Shown here: one piece after another, positions 49,550-59,977 of the stretch
Layout of the letters: every line of letters begins with the position of its first letter
Position numbering within the stretch: the stretch's first letter is position 1
Origin: Micromonospora coxensis
Lineage (GTDB): Bacteria; Actinomycetota; Actinomycetes; Mycobacteriales; Micromonosporaceae
Direction: 5' to 3'
Assembly: GCF_900090295.1 (NCBI RefSeq)
Contig: NZ_LT607753.1
Location: forward strand, 5,642,001 to 5,706,000
DNA length: 64,000 nt
Translations under genes and position numbers: made by a program
The notes under the pieces: generated by a model
Seen by the model: the letters and a program-made list of their open reading frames with translations, nothing else
Databases searched by the model: none
What the model was told of the DNA's origin: nothing

Positions 49550-52500
49550 ATGGGCGATTCGTTCGCGCATCTGCACGTACACACCGAGTACTCGATGCTC
49601 GACGGGGCGGCCCGGCTCAAGGATCTCTTCGCCGAGGCCAACCGGCTCGGCATGCCGGCGGTGGCGATCACCGACCACGGCAACATGCACGGCGCGAACG
49701 ACTTCTACAACCAGGCGATGGCCGCCGGGATCACCCCGATCCTGGGCGTCGAGGCGTACGTGGCGCCGGAGTCGCGCTACCACAAGGCGCGGGTCAAGTG
49801 GGGCCGGCCGGAGCAGAAGAGCGACGACGTCTCCGGTAACGGCGCGATCACCCACAAGACCATGTGGGCCCGCAACGCCACGGGCCTGAAGAACCTGTTC
49901 ACCCTCAACTCGCGCGCCTCCATGGAGGGCCACTACGTCAAGTGGCCCCGGATGGACATGGAGCTGATCGCCGAGCACGCCGAGGGGATCATGGCCACCA
50001 CCGGGTGTCCGTCCGGGGCGGTGCAGACCCGGCTGCGGCTGGGCCAGTTCGACGAGGCGCTGAAGGTCGCCGCGAGCTACCAGGACATCTTCGGCAAGGA
50101 GAACTACTTCCTGGAGATCATGGACCACGGCCTCGAGATCGAGCGCCGGGTCCGCGACGGGCTCGTCGAGATCGCCCGCAAGCTGGACATCCCGCCGGTG
50201 GTCACCAACGACTCGCACTACACCCACGAGGCCCAGGCCACCGCGCACGACGTGCTGCTCTGCGTGCAGACCGGCAGCAACATCGACGACCCCAACCGGT
50301 TCCGCTTCGAGGGCGGCGGCTACTTCGTCAAGTCCGCCGAGCAGATGCGCGCGGTCGACTCGTCCGAGCTGTGGCAGCAGGGCTGCCGCAACACCCTGCT
50401 GGTCGCCGAGAAGGTCGACCCGAAGGGGATGTTCGAGTTCCGCAACCTGATGCCCCGCTTCCCGATCCCCGAGGGGGAGACCGAGGAGTCGTGGTTCCGC
50501 AAGGAGACCTTCGCCGGGCTGGCCCGCCGCTTCCCGAACGGCATCCCCGAGGGCCACGTCGTGCAGGCCGAGTACGAGCTGGGCGTCATCAACCAGATGG
50601 GTTTCCCGTCGTACTTCCTCGTGGTCGCCGACTTCATCCAGTGGGCGAAGAGCCAGGGCATCGCGGTGGGCCCGGGTCGTGGCTCGGCCGCCGGGTCGCT
50701 GGTCGCGTACGCCCTGGGCATCACCGACCTGGACCCCATCCCGCACGGGCTGATCTTCGAGCGGTTCCTCAACCCCGAGCGTGTCTCGATGCCGGATGTC
50801 GACATCGACTTCGACGAGCGTCGGCGCGGTGAGGTGATCAAGTACGTCACCGAGAAGTGGGGCGAGGACAAGGTCGCGCAGATCGCGACGTTCGGCACGA
50901 TCAAGGCGAAGGCGGCGATCAAGGACTCGGCGCGGGTGCTGGGCTACCCGTACGCGGTGGGGGACCGGATCACCAAGGCGATGCCGCCGGCGGTGATGGG
51001 CAAGGACATCCCGCTGACCGGCATCTTCGACCCGAAGCACCCGCGCTACGCCGAGGCCGGTGAGATCCGCGGCCTGTACGAGTCGGACCCGGACGTGCGC
51101 AAGGTGATCGACACCGCCAAGGGCATCGAGGGGCTGATCCGGCAGACCGGCGTGCACGCCGCCGGCGTCATCATGTCCGCCGAGCCGATCATCGAGCACA
51201 TCCCGCTGATGCGCCGGGACGCCGACGGGGCGATCATCACCCAGTTCGACTACCCGACGTGCGAGTCGCTCGGGCTGTTGAAGATGGACTTCCTCGGCCT
51301 GCGCAACCTGACGATCATCGACGACGCGGTCAAGAACATCGAGCTCAACCACGGCGAGAAGCTCGACCTGCTGGCGCTGCCGCTGGACGACAAGGCCGCC
51401 TACGAGCTGCTGGCCCGGGGCGACACCCTCGGGGTGTTCCAGCTCGACGGTGGGCCGATGCGCTCGCTGCTGCGGATGATGAAGCCGGACAACTTCGAGG
51501 ACATCTCCGCCGTCCTGGCCCTGTACCGGCCCGGCCCGATGGGTGTCGACTCGCACACCAACTACGCGCTGCGCAAGAACGGCCTGCAGGAGATCACCCC
51601 GATCCACCCGGAGCTGGAGGAGCCGCTGCGGGAGATCCTGGCGCCGACCTACGGCCTGATCGTCTACCAGGAGCAGGTGCAGCGCGCCGCGCAGATCCTC
51701 GCCGGCTACACCCTGGGTCAGGCGGACCTGCTGCGCCGGGCGATGGGCAAGAAGAAGAAGGAGATCCTCGACAAGGAGTTCATCCCGTTCCGCGACGGCT
51801 GCCGCGAGCGGGGCTACTCCGACGAGGCCATCCAGGCGGTGTGGGACGTGCTGGTCCCGTTCGCCGGCTACGCCTTCAACAAGGCGCACTCCGCCGCGTA
51901 CGGGCTGGTGTCGTACTGGACGGCGTACCTGAAGGCGCACTACCCGGCCGAGTACATGGCCGGGCTGCTCACCTCGGTGGGCGACGACAAGGACAAGATG
52001 GCGCTCTACCTGTCCGAGTGCCGCCGGATGCGCATCCAGGTCCTCCCGCCGGACGTCAACACCTCGGCCGGGCCGTTCACCCCGGTCGGCAAGGACATCC
52101 GCTTCGGCCTGGCCGCGGTGCGCAACGTCGGCGCGAACGTGGTCGCCTCGATCATGCGGTGCCGGCAGGAGAAGGGCGAGTACGCCGACTTCTACGACTT
52201 CCTGTCCAAGGTCGACGCGGTGGTCTGCAACAAGAAGACCATCGAATCGCTGATCAAGGCCGGCGCGTTCGACTCCCTCGGGCACCCCCGCAAGGGCCTG
52301 CTCGCGGTGCACGCCGACGCCATCGACGCGTACGCCGACGTCAAGCGCAAGGAGGCCGTCGGCCAGTACGACCTCTTCGGCGCCGGCTTCGGCGACGCCG
52401 ACACCGGCGGCAGCACCACCGTCATGCCCACCATCGGCGACAGCGAGTGGGACAAGCGCGACAAGCTCGCCTTCGAACGCGAGATGCTCGGCCTGTACGT

Positions 52501-53083
52501 CTCCGACCACCCGCTCTTCGGCCTGGAGCACGTGCTGGGCGCGGCGGCGGACTGCACCATCGCCGCGCTGTCGGAGGAGGGCACCGTCCCCGACGGCGCG
52601 GTGGTCACCCTCGCCGGCATCCTCTCCGGCGTGCAGCGGCGGGTCACCAAGCAGGGCCGGGCCTGGGCCTCGGCCACCCTGGAGGACCTGGCCGGCGGCG
52701 TCGAGACGCTGTTCTTCCCCAACACCTACGAGGTCATCGGCCAGTACATCGCCGAGGACGCCATCGTGGTGGTCAAGGGCCGCGTCGACCGCCGTGACGA
52801 CACCCCGCGCATCATGGCGATGGACATGTCCATGCCCGACATCAGCAGCAACCCGGCCAACAAGCCGGTCACCCTCACCATCCCGGTGCACCGCTGCACC
52901 CCGCCGCTGGTCGAACGGCTCAAGGAGACCCTGGTGCTGCACCCCGGCGACACCGAGGTGCACGTCAAGCTGCTCAACGGCGGCAAGACCACCACGCTGC
53001 GGCTCGGGCCGTTCCGGGTGGCGCCCACCACCGCGCTGATGGGTGACCTGAAGAGCGTGCTCGGCCCGGCCAACGTGAGCTGA
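49550..53083 (+). CDS. dnaE: DNA polymerase III alpha subunit
   Basis: 1177 residues, the replicative polymerase. PHP domain at the N-terminus ([24 protein letters not shown]), palm with the catalytic aspartates in [14 protein letters not shown] (Asp418, Asp420), [23 protein letters not shown], fingers ([32 protein letters not shown]), HhH, and an OB domain near residues 1010-1090 ([29 protein letters not shown]). Length and order fit DnaE1, not the shorter mutagenic DnaE2. ATG 49550 lies about 50 bases after the -10 box. Confidence 0.97.
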   Translation: MGDSFAHLHVHTEYSMLDGAARLKDLFAEANRLGMPAVAITDHGNMHGANDFYNQAMAAGITPILGVEAYVAPESRYHKARVKWGRPEQKSDDVSGNGAITHKTMWARNATGLKNLFTLNSRASMEGHYVKWPRMDMELIAEHAEGIMATTGCPSGAVQTRLRLGQFDEALKVAASYQDIFGKENYFLEIMDHGLEIERRVRDGLVEIARKLDIPPVVTNDSHYTHEAQATAHDVLLCVQTGSNIDDPNRFRFEGGGYFVKSAEQMRAVDSSELWQQGCRNTLLVAEKVDPKGMFEFRNLMPRFPIPEGETEESWFRKETFAGLARRFPNGIPEGHVVQAEYELGVINQMGFPSYFLVVADFIQWAKSQGIAVGPGRGSAAGSLVAYALGITDLDPIPHGLIFERFLNPERVSMPDVDIDFDERRRGEVIKYVTEKWGEDKVAQIATFGTIKAKAAIKDSARVLGYPYAVGDRITKAMPPAVMGKDIPLTGIFDPKHPRYAEAGEIRGLYESDPDVRKVIDTAKGIEGLIRQTGVHAAGVIMSAEPIIEHIPLMRRDADGAIITQFDYPTCESLGLLKMDFLGLRNLTIIDDAVKNIELNHGEKLDLLALPLDDKAAYELLARGDTLGVFQLDGGPMRSLLRMMKPDNFEDISAVLALYRPGPMGVDSHTNYALRKNGLQEITPIHPELEEPLREILAPTYGLIVYQEQVQRAAQILAGYTLGQADLLRRAMGKKKKEILDKEFIPFRDGCRERGYSDEAIQAVWDVLVPFAGYAFNKAHSAAYGLVSYWTAYLKAHYPAEYMAGLLTSVGDDKDKMALYLSECRRMRIQVLPPDVNTSAGPFTPVGKDIRFGLAAVRNVGANVVASIMRCRQEKGEYADFYDFLSKVDAVVCNKKTIESLIKAGAFDSLGHPRKGLLAVHADAIDAYADVKRKEAVGQYDLFGAGFGDADTGGSTTVMPTIGDSEWDKRDKLAFEREMLGLYVSDHPLFGLEHVLGAAADCTIAALSEEGTVPDGAVVTLAGILSGVQRRVTKQGRAWASATLEDLAGGVETLFFPNTYEVIGQYIAEDAIVVVKGRVDRRDDTPRIMAMDMSMPDISSNPANKPVTLTIPVHRCTPPLVERLKETLVLHPGDTEVHVKLLNGGKTTTLRLGPFRVAPTTALMGDLKSVLGPANVS

Positions 53084-53154
53084 CCCGGTCCCCGGGCCAC
53101 CACCACCGGATTGGCGCTGACGGTCGTACCCGGGCCGTCGGTAGCGTCGGCGGC

Positions 53155-54192
53155 ATGGAGCTGGAGCAGGCGCAGAAGCTGTGGCAGCCGGAGCCCGGGT
53201 GGCTCAACACCGCCAGCTACGGGCTGCCCCCGGAGCCGGCCTGGACGGCGGTGCAGGAGGCGATGGCCGACTGGCGGGTGGGGCGTACCTCCTGGGAGGC
53301 GTGGGGGGAGGCGGCCGAACGGTCCCGCGCCGCCTTCGCCGGCCTGGTCGGGGTGCCCGTGACCGACGTGGTCATCGGCAGCGTCGTCTCGCAGCTGCTC
53401 GCGCCGGTCGCCGCGGCGCTGCCCACCGGGGCGCGGGTGGTCGTCCCGGAGGTCGAGTTCACCTCCAACCTCTTCCCCTGGCTGGTGCAGGCCGAGCGCG
53501 GTGTCGAGGTCCGCACGGTGCCGCTCGCCGGGCTGGTCGACGCGATCGACGCCGGCACCGACCTGGTGGCGTTCAGCCTGGTGCAGTCCGCCGACGGCAC
53601 GGTCGCCGAGTACGAGAAGGTGGTTGCCGCGGCCCGCGCGCACGGCGCCCTGGTGGTGGTGGACGCCACCCAGGCGTGCGGCTGGCTGCCGTTCGACGCG
53701 GGCCTGGCCGACGCGGTGGTCGTCGGGGCGTACAAGTGGTTGATGGCGCCGCGCGGGGCGGCCTTCGGCTACCTCGCGCCGGCGCTGCGCGAGCGGCTGC
53801 GGCCCGACGCGGCGGGCTGGTACGCGGCCGTGGACCCGCACTCCTCCTACTACGGCCCGCCGCTGCGGCTGGCCGACGACGCCCGCCGCTTCGACATCTC
53901 CCCGGCCTGGTTCTGCTACGTCGGAGCCGCGCCCGCCCTGGAACTGCTCGCCGAGGTCGGCCTGCCGGCGGTCCGCGACCACGACGTGGCGCTGGCCAAC
54001 CGGTTCCTCGCCGGCCTGGGCCGCCCGCCCGGCGACAGCGCGATCGTCACCGTCGAGGTGCCCGGGGCGCAGGAGCGGCTGGCGCGGGCCGGGGTGCGGG
54101 CGGCGGTGCGCGCCGGTCGGGTCCGTGCCTCCTTCCACCTCTACTCGACCGTCGACGACGTCGACCTCGCGCTCGACGCGCTCACCGGCTGA
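53155..54192 (+). CDS. Aminotransferase class V, cysteine desulfurase-like
   Basis: 345-residue fold type I PLP enzyme. The PLP lysine is Lys194 (GAYKWLMAPRG), and Asp170 (VVVDATQACGW) binds the pyridine nitrogen. PEVEFTSNLFPWL and ISPAWFCYVGAAPALELL are typical of the actinobacterial branch. It lacks an obvious mobile catalytic-cysteine loop, so lyase or aminotransferase activity is more likely than desulfuration. It follows dnaE by 71 bases. Confidence 0.82.
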   Translation: MELEQAQKLWQPEPGWLNTASYGLPPEPAWTAVQEAMADWRVGRTSWEAWGEAAERSRAAFAGLVGVPVTDVVIGSVVSQLLAPVAAALPTGARVVVPEVEFTSNLFPWLVQAERGVEVRTVPLAGLVDAIDAGTDLVAFSLVQSADGTVAEYEKVVAAARAHGALVVVDATQACGWLPFDAGLADAVVVGAYKWLMAPRGAAFGYLAPALRERLRPDAAGWYAAVDPHSSYYGPPLRLADDARRFDISPAWFCYVGAAPALELLAEVGLPAVRDHDVALANRFLAGLGRPPGDSAIVTVEVPGAQERLARAGVRAAVRAGRVRASFHLYSTVDDVDLALDALTG

Positions 54193-54537
54193 GGCGTCGA
54201 TCCGGCGGCTGACGCCGCGATGAGTTTCCGGCCGCCGATCGGTCCACCCTCGTGGCGCGTGGCTGCGGCCGGCATCGACCGGCCGGTGGACCGTGCGCCA
54301 CGGGTGGCGGCGCCACATGTCGCCACCCATCGGTGGCCGTCGACCCCTTGCGCCGGCCGCCAACGGGGGCTGACGGGCCCGTCCCTGTGGGGGACGGGCC
54401 CGTCCGTGCCGGTCCGAATGTGTGTCCGATCGACATGGCTCGACTCCCGGCGCGCGCCGTAGGTTTCCTGCACGCGACGGCCCTGTGACCCCGGTCACCG
54501 ACCCGGCCGTCGCGGTGGACCTGCGGAGGTGGCGGCC
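54193..54537 (+). other. Non-coding gap before the ABC importer
   Basis: 345 bases. Holds the terminator at 54372-54404 and, further on, the probable promoter of the importer operon (a TAGGTT box near 54461). No ORF with coding character. Confidence 0.6.
54372..54404 (+). terminator. 14-bp terminator hairpin
   Basis: GACGGGCCCGTCCC (54372-54385) pairs perfectly with 54391-54404, 5-base loop. It most likely ends the aminotransferase transcript, 180 bases downstream of its stop, but could also be an attenuator for the importer. Confidence 0.65.
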
Positions 54538-55299
54538 ATGGCCGGGCAAGCGCTGCTGGCGGCGCGCGGACTGACCCGAGACTTCCGGGGCTTCCGCGCG
54601 GTCGACCACGTCGACCTCGACATCGCCCCGGAGAGCGTGCACGCGCTGGTCGGCCCGAACGGCGCCGGCAAGACCACGCTGTTCAACCTGCTCACCGGCT
54701 TCCTGCCGCCGACGGCCGGGACGATCACGCTGGCCGGCCGGGACGTCACCGGCCTGCCGCCGGAGCGGGTGGCCCGGCTCGGCGTCGCCCGGTCGTTCCA
54801 GATCACCAGCCTCTTCCCGCAGCTGTCCGCGCGGGAGCACGTCGAGTTGGCGTTGCAGAGCCCGAGCGGGCTCGGCTGGCGGTTCTGGCGCTCGGCGACG
54901 CTGATGCGCCGCTACCGGGACCGCGCCGACGAGCTGCTGGACATGGTCGGCCTCGCCGGGCTCGCCGAGGCCCCGTCCGAGGCGCTGGCCTACGGCCGCA
55001 AGCGCGCCCTGGAGCTGGCCATCGCGCTCGCCCTCGACCCGAAGGTGCTGCTGCTCGACGAGCCCACCGCCGGTATGGGGCTGGAGGACGTCGACCGCAC
55101 CGTCGAGCTGATCGCCACGGTCCGGCAGGGACGCACGGTGGTGATGGTCGAGCACAACATGAGCGTGGTCGGCCGGCTCGCCGACACCGTCACCGTCCTG
55201 CAGGCCGGCACGGTCCTCGTCGAGGGCCCGTACGAGCAGGTCCGCGCCGACGAGCGGGTCATCACCGCCTACCTGGGAGCCGCTGATGCTGCGCATTGA
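54538..55299 (+). CDS. livG: Branched-chain amino acid ABC transporter ATPase LivG
   Basis: 253 residues. Walker A GPNGAGKTT, Q-loop ARSFQITSLFP, signature region EALAYGRKRALELAIAL (the family's degenerate LSGGQ), Walker B VLLLDEPTAGM, and H-loop VMVEHNM. Length and the TGFLPPTAGTITLAGRDVTGLPP stretch fit LivG. ATG 54538 is preferred over GTG 54529, which overlaps the GGAGG ribosome site. First gene of a five-gene importer operon; overlaps livF. Confidence 0.92.
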   Translation: MAGQALLAARGLTRDFRGFRAVDHVDLDIAPESVHALVGPNGAGKTTLFNLLTGFLPPTAGTITLAGRDVTGLPPERVARLGVARSFQITSLFPQLSAREHVELALQSPSGLGWRFWRSATLMRRYRDRADELLDMVGLAGLAEAPSEALAYGRKRALELAIALALDPKVLLLDEPTAGMGLEDVDRTVELIATVRQGRTVVMVEHNMSVVGRLADTVTVLQAGTVLVEGPYEQVRADERVITAYLGAADAAH

Positions 55300-55978
55300 C
55301 ACCCTCTCCGCCTTCTACGGCGAGGCACAGGTGCTGCGGGAGGTGAGCCTGGACGTGGCCGCCGGTGAGGTGGTCACCCTGGTCGGGCGCAACGGCGCCG
55401 GCAAGTCCACCCTGCTGCGCTGCGTGATGGGGCTGCACCCCGGCCAGCGCGGCACGATCGAGCTGGACGGGCGGGACATCAGCCGGCTGCCGGCGTACAA
55501 GCGGGCGCGGGCCGGCCTCGGCTGGGTCCCCGACGACCGTGGCGCGTACGCCACCCTCAGCGTCACCGAGCACCTGACGCTGCCGCCCCGGGTCGGCCCC
55601 GACCCGTGGCCCCTGGACCGGGTCTACGAGGCGTTCCCCGCCCTGTACCAGCGGCGCGACTCGGCGGCGACCATGCTCTCCGGCGGCGAGCAGCAGATGC
55701 TCGCCCTGGCCCGGGTGCTGCGGATGGGTGCCCGGCTGCTGCTCTGCGACGAGCCCACCGAGGGGCTGTCGCCGCTGCTCGTGCAGCAGGTCGGCGACCT
55801 GCTGCGGGAGGCCAAGCAGCACGGCGTGACCGTGCTGCTGGTCGAGCAGAACCTGCACTTCGCCACCGGCGTCGCCGACCGGCACTACCTGCTGGCCGAG
55901 GGACGTGTCGTGGAGGCGTTGGCCAACTCCGAGGTGCGCTCGCGGGAACGCGAGCTGTTGGCGTACCTCGGCATCTGA
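55286..55978 (+). CDS. livF: Branched-chain amino acid ABC transporter ATPase LivF
   Basis: 230 residues. Walker A GRNGAGKST, signature MLSGGEQQMLALARVL, Walker B LLLCDEPTEGLSP, H-loop LLVEQNL; VTLVGRNGAG and VPDDRGAYATLSVTEHL are LivF-typical. ATG overlaps the livG end by 14 bases. Works as a heterodimer with LivG under the LivHM permeases. Confidence 0.92.
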   Translation: MLRIDTLSAFYGEAQVLREVSLDVAAGEVVTLVGRNGAGKSTLLRCVMGLHPGQRGTIELDGRDISRLPAYKRARAGLGWVPDDRGAYATLSVTEHLTLPPRVGPDPWPLDRVYEAFPALYQRRDSAATMLSGGEQQMLALARVLRMGARLLLCDEPTEGLSPLLVQQVGDLLREAKQHGVTVLLVEQNLHFATGVADRHYLLAEGRVVEALANSEVRSRERELLAYLGI

Positions 55979-56025
55979 ATCGACGGCTGACCCGCGCCGA
56001 TTGCGCGCGGTACGAAGGGGATGAC

Positions 56026-57276
56026 ATGCGTCAGAGCGTGGGTGTGGCCGCCGCCTCGGCGGCGGTGCTGCTGGTGGCCGGCTGCGGCGGCGGTGGCCCG
56101 CAGTCCGGCGGCGACCAGAAGCTGACCGGCGACAAGATCGTGCTGGGGGTGCTCAACGACCAGTCCGGGGCCTACTCGGAGCTGTCCGGGCGCAACTCGG
56201 TGACGGCGGTGGAGATGGCCATCGCCGACTTCAAGGCCCGGCACGGCGACAAGGCGGTGACCACGAACATCAGCGTCGAGACCGCCGACCACCAGAACAA
56301 GCCGGACGTGGCCAACGCCAAGGCCCAGGAGATGTACGACCGCAAGGGCGTCGACCTGATCCTCGACGTGCCCACCTCGTCGGCGGCGCTGAAGGTCGCC
56401 GACGTGGCGAAGGAGAAGAAGAAGCTCTACTTCAACATCGGCGCGGCGACCACCGAGCTGACCGGCAAGAGCTGCAACCGGTACACGTTCCACTGGGCGT
56501 ACGACACGTACATGCTGGCCAACGGCACCGGCAAGACCACCACCGAGCAGATCGGCAAGAACTGGTACATCCTCTACCCGAACTACGCCTTCGGCCAGGA
56601 CATGGAGAAGAGCTTCTCCGCCGCCATCACCTCGGCCGGCGGCACGGTCGTCGGCAAGGACGGCGCGCCCTTCCCGAACACCAGCGGCGACTACTCGACG
56701 TTCCTGCTCAAGGCCCCGACGCTGAACCCGAAGCCGCAGGTGCTCGGCACCATGCAGGCCGGCGCCGAGCTGGTCAACGTGGTCAAGCAGTACAACGAGT
56801 TCAAGCTGCGGGACAAGGGCGTCGGGCTGGCCGTCGGGCTGATGTTCCTCACCGACATCCACTCGCTCACCCCGACGGCGCTGGCCGGCACCACGTACAC
56901 CGACGCCTGGTACTGGAACTTCGACCAGCGCAACCGGGAGTTCGCCGACCGGTTCCAGAAGGAGACCGGCACCCGGCCCACCTTCGCCCACGCGGCCAAC
57001 TACTCCGCCGCCACCCAGTACCTGGAGGCGGCGCAGGCCGCCGGCACCGACGACGCCGACGCCGTCGTCGAGGGCCTGGAGGGCAAGACCGTTGACGACG
57101 TCTTCCTGCGCAACGGCAAGATCCGCGCCGAGGACCACCGGGTCGTGCACGACGCGTACCTGGCCCAGGTGAAGCCGCAGGCCGAGGTCAGCGAGCCGTG
57201 GGACTACGTGAAGGTGCTCAAGACCATCCCCGCCGCGGAGGCGTTCCGCGCGCCGTCGCCGGACTGCAAGCTGTGA
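56026..57276 (+). CDS. ABC transporter substrate-binding lipoprotein (LivK-like)
   Basis: 416 residues. Signal peptide with lipobox VLLVAGCGGGG, then a type I periplasmic-binding fold (KIVLGVLNDQSGAYSELSG, VEMAIADFK, DLILDVPTSSAALKVADVAKEKKKLYFN, NWYILYPNYAFGQDMEKSF). The N-terminal GVLNDQSGAYS and lack of the usual branched-chain pocket residues suggest a substrate such as an aromatic or short amide rather than leucine; unproven. ATG 56026 with AAGGGG upstream. Confidence 0.88.
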   Translation: MRQSVGVAAASAAVLLVAGCGGGGPQSGGDQKLTGDKIVLGVLNDQSGAYSELSGRNSVTAVEMAIADFKARHGDKAVTTNISVETADHQNKPDVANAKAQEMYDRKGVDLILDVPTSSAALKVADVAKEKKKLYFNIGAATTELTGKSCNRYTFHWAYDTYMLANGTGKTTTEQIGKNWYILYPNYAFGQDMEKSFSAAITSAGGTVVGKDGAPFPNTSGDYSTFLLKAPTLNPKPQVLGTMQAGAELVNVVKQYNEFKLRDKGVGLAVGLMFLTDIHSLTPTALAGTTYTDAWYWNFDQRNREFADRFQKETGTRPTFAHAANYSAATQYLEAAQAAGTDDADAVVEGLEGKTVDDVFLRNGKIRAEDHRVVHDAYLAQVKPQAEVSEPWDYVKVLKTIPAAEAFRAPSPDCKL

Positions 57277-57297
57277 ACGCGAGGAGTGAGCCGGTCC
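57274..57297. repeat. Third copy (partial) of the dispersed repeat
   Basis: From the stop codon TGA at 57274-57276, 24 bases match 40186-40209 with one mismatch (core CGCGAGGAGTGAGCCGGTCC). As at pdxS, the copy starts exactly at a stop codon. Confidence 0.8.
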
Positions 57298-57313
57298 GAG
57301 CGAGGGTGACACC

Positions 57314-58195
57314 GTGACCGGATTTCTGCAGAACACGTTCAACGGGTTGGTGAGCGGGGCGTTCTACGCCCTGCTCGCCCTCGGGCTCGCGGTCATCTTC
57401 GGCATGCTGCGGGTGGTCAACTTCGCCCACGGCGCGTTCTACATGCTCGGCGCGTTCGGGGCGTACGTGCTGCTCAGCGAGGCCGGCGTGCCGTTCTGGG
57501 CGGCGCTGGTGATCATGCCGCTCGGCCTCGCCCTGGTCGGCATGGCGCTGGAGCGGGCGGTCATCCACCGGCTCACCCGACTCGATCCGCTCTACAACTT
57601 CCTGCTCACCTTCGGCCTGACGCTGATCCTGCAGGACCTGGTCAAGACCCGGTACGGCGTGCAGTCCAGCCCGTACGCCACCCCGGCCGAACTCGCCGGC
57701 TCGGTCGACTTCGGGCTCTTCGACTTCCCGACCTACCGGGTCTTCATCCTCGGCTTCGCCCTGCTGCTCTGCGTCGCCGTCTGGTGGGTGCTGACCCGTA
57801 CCCGGATCGGCATGGTGGTCCGGGCCGCCACCGAACGGCCGGAGCTGACCCGCGCGTTCGGCATCGACGTCGGGCGGTGGGTGACCCCGGTCTTCGGCTT
57901 CGGCATCGGCCTGGCCGGTCTCGCCGGGGTGCTCGCCGCGCCGATGCGGGCGGTCAACCCACTGATGGGCGCCGACCTGATCATCGTGGTCTTCGCGGTC
58001 GTGGTGATCGGCGGGCTGGGCTCCATCTTCGGCTCGGTCGCCGCCGGCTTCGGCATCGGCCTGGTCCAGGCGTGGGGCGAGGCGTACCTGTCCGAGTTCC
58101 CGATCGTGTCCCAGACGATCGTCTTCGTCGTGATGGCCGCCGTGCTGCTCTGGCGGCCGGCCGGGCTGTTCGGCCGTGAGGAGGCACCGGCATGA
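57314..58195 (+). CDS. livH: Branched-chain amino acid ABC transporter permease LivH
   Basis: 293 residues, about eight membrane helices. NTFNGLVSGAFYALLALGLAVIFGMLRVVNFAHGAFYMLGAF is the LivH opening, and AAPMRAVNPLMGADLIIVVFAVVVIGGLGSIFGSVAAGFGIGLVQ is the conserved ATPase-coupling region. GTG 57314, 37 bases after the binding protein; stop overlaps livM (ATGA). Confidence 0.92.
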   Translation: MTGFLQNTFNGLVSGAFYALLALGLAVIFGMLRVVNFAHGAFYMLGAFGAYVLLSEAGVPFWAALVIMPLGLALVGMALERAVIHRLTRLDPLYNFLLTFGLTLILQDLVKTRYGVQSSPYATPAELAGSVDFGLFDFPTYRVFILGFALLLCVAVWWVLTRTRIGMVVRAATERPELTRAFGIDVGRWVTPVFGFGIGLAGLAGVLAAPMRAVNPLMGADLIIVVFAVVVIGGLGSIFGSVAAGFGIGLVQAWGEAYLSEFPIVSQTIVFVVMAAVLLWRPAGLFGREEAPA

Positions 58196-59208
58196 CCAGC
58201 ACCGTCGACACTCCGGCCGAGGCGGGCCGGCCGGCGCCGCCGTCGGGGCTGCTCGCCGTCGCCCGGGCGCCGGGCTGGGTCCGGTACGCGCTGCTCGCCG
58301 CCGGTCTGGCGGTGGCCCTCTGGCTGCCCAACGGGCTCTACCCGGCGGTGGCGGTGGACATCCTCTGCTGGGCGCTCTTCGCCGTCTCGGTGGACCTGCT
58401 GCTCGGCTTCACCGGGTTGATGTCGTTCGGGCATGCGGCCTTCTGGGGCAGCTCGGCGTACCTCACCGGGCTGGTGGCCGTCCACGCCGGCCTGCCGTTC
58501 CCGGTCGCGGTGCTGGCCGGCGCGTGCGGCGCGGCGGCGCTGGCGCTGCCGATCGGCTACCTGGCGGTGAAGCGGACCGGCATCTACTTCGCGATGGTCA
58601 CGCTGGCCTTCGCGCAGATGGTCTACTACGTCGCCAACGAGTGGCGCTCGGTCACCGGTGGCGAGAACGGCCTGCAGGGCGTGCCCCGGTCGCTGTTCGG
58701 CCTCGACCTGACCGACGACTACTACTTCTACTACGCGATCCTGCCGATCGTGCTGCTCGGCCTGGCCGCCGCCTGGCGGATCGTGCACTCGCCGTTCGGC
58801 CGGGTGCTGGTCGGCATCCGCGACAACCCGGCCCGGGCCCGCGCCCTCGGCTACCCGGTGCACCGCTACAAGTTGACCGCGTTCGTCCTCTCCGGCTTCA
58901 TCGCCGGGCTCGGCGGCGGACTCTTCGCCGTCGGGCACCGCTTCGTCTCGCTCGACGTGCTGCACTGGACCACCTCCGGCAAGGCGGTCATCGTGGTGGT
59001 GCTCGGCGGCATCGGCACCCTCTGGGGCGGCGTGCTCGGCGCGGCGGTGGTGGTCCGGCTGGAGGACTGGCTGTCGTTCTCCGGATTCGAGGCCATCGGC
59101 CTGGTCACCGGAGGTATCTTCGTCCTCGTCGTGCTGCTGTTCCGGCGCGGGATCTGGGGCAGCGTCGCCGCGTTGGTCCTGAGGTGGTCGGCCGCCCGGC
59201 GCAGATAA
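58192..59208 (+). CDS. livM: Branched-chain amino acid ABC transporter permease LivM
   Basis: 338 residues, about nine helices. LLGFTGLMSFGHAAFWGSSAYLTGL is the LivM signature, and the coupling loop GRVLVGIRDNPARARALGYPVHRYKLTAFVLSGFIAGLGGGLFA contains the conserved Arg/Asp pair. ATG overlaps the livH stop. Ends the importer operon. Confidence 0.92.
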   Translation: MTSTVDTPAEAGRPAPPSGLLAVARAPGWVRYALLAAGLAVALWLPNGLYPAVAVDILCWALFAVSVDLLLGFTGLMSFGHAAFWGSSAYLTGLVAVHAGLPFPVAVLAGACGAAALALPIGYLAVKRTGIYFAMVTLAFAQMVYYVANEWRSVTGGENGLQGVPRSLFGLDLTDDYYFYYAILPIVLLGLAAAWRIVHSPFGRVLVGIRDNPARARALGYPVHRYKLTAFVLSGFIAGLGGGLFAVGHRFVSLDVLHWTTSGKAVIVVVLGGIGTLWGGVLGAAVVVRLEDWLSFSGFEAIGLVTGGIFVLVVLLFRRGIWGSVAALVLRWSAARRR

Positions 59209-59285
59209 TCCCGCCCCGGCGCATCCGAACCGGGCCGCCCCGACGAACCCCCTGGTAGTGACCACTCACCCGGGGGGTACGTCTG

Positions 59286-59906
59286 GTGTTGACACGTCCG
59301 ATGCCGGCCGACGCGGTGCAGGAGGCGCGCAAGCGGCTCGCCGCCGCCGCGGAGGACCTCGACGCCAACCGGGTCGCCGCGCTGGTCCTGGAGTTCGTCG
59401 CCGCGTCGGGCGTCGCCGCGGTGTGGGAGCAGTTGTGCGTGCCGCTGCTGGCGACGCTGCACGGGCAGACCCCGGGCGAGATCGCCGTCGAACACGCGCT
59501 CTCCGAGGGGGTACGCATCGGCCTGGACGTGCACCGGCGCGATCCGGGCCGGCCGTTGCGGCAGGACGGGGTGCTGCTGGCGGGGGCCGAGCACGAGGCG
59601 CACTGCCTCGGGCTGCACGCCCTCGCCGCGGCGCTGCGTGAGCAGGGCAGGGGTTGCCTGCTGCTCGGGCCGTCGCTGCCCTGGGCGGCGCTGGCCTCCG
59701 CCGTGGTCCGGGCCCGCCCGCGCGCCGTGCTGGTCTGGTCGCAGACCCCGCTCACCGGCCGCGCGTACCGCCTGGTCCGCTTCGGCCGCGACTTCCCCGG
59801 GGTACGCGTGCACGCAGCGGGTCCGGGCTGGATCGAGCCCTTCCCGCCGCCCTCGATCCGCCTGACCACCTTCTCCGCCGCCCTCAGCGCCTGCGCCGCC
59901 CCCTGA
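59286..59906 (+). CDS. Orphan cobalamin-binding-like domain protein
   Basis: 206 residues. The layout matches the effector half of B12-sensing MerR regulators (CarH/LitR): a helical segment with AAVWEQLCVPLLATLHG, then EIAVEHALSEGVRIGLDVH, GVLLAGAEHEAHCLGLHALAAALREQGRGCLLLGPSLPWAALASAVVRARPRAVLVWSQTP. The N-terminal DNA-binding domain is missing. The B12-ligand motif DxHxxG is replaced by EHEAHCLGLH, so binding needs proof. GTG 59286 has TACGTC upstream; ATG 59301 is possible. It lies 78 bases after livM and may report on cobalamin or light to the importer region. Confidence 0.62.
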   Translation: MLTRPMPADAVQEARKRLAAAAEDLDANRVAALVLEFVAASGVAAVWEQLCVPLLATLHGQTPGEIAVEHALSEGVRIGLDVHRRDPGRPLRQDGVLLAGAEHEAHCLGLHALAAALREQGRGCLLLGPSLPWAALASAVVRARPRAVLVWSQTPLTGRAYRLVRFGRDFPGVRVHAAGPGWIEPFPPPSIRLTTFSAALSACAAP

Positions 59907-59923
59907 CCCGTCGCCGGATACGC

Positions 59924-59961
59924 CGCTGGCCGGCACCCCCTGCTCGGGGTGCCGGCCGGCG
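59924..59961. terminator. Bidirectional terminator
   Basis: CGCTGGCCGGCACCCC (59924-59939) pairs with 59946-59961 with one G-U pair and loop ctgctc. It sits between the convergent cobalamin-like and lysozyme-like genes. Confidence 0.8.
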
Positions 59962-59977
59962 TGCGTGTGTATGTGGG

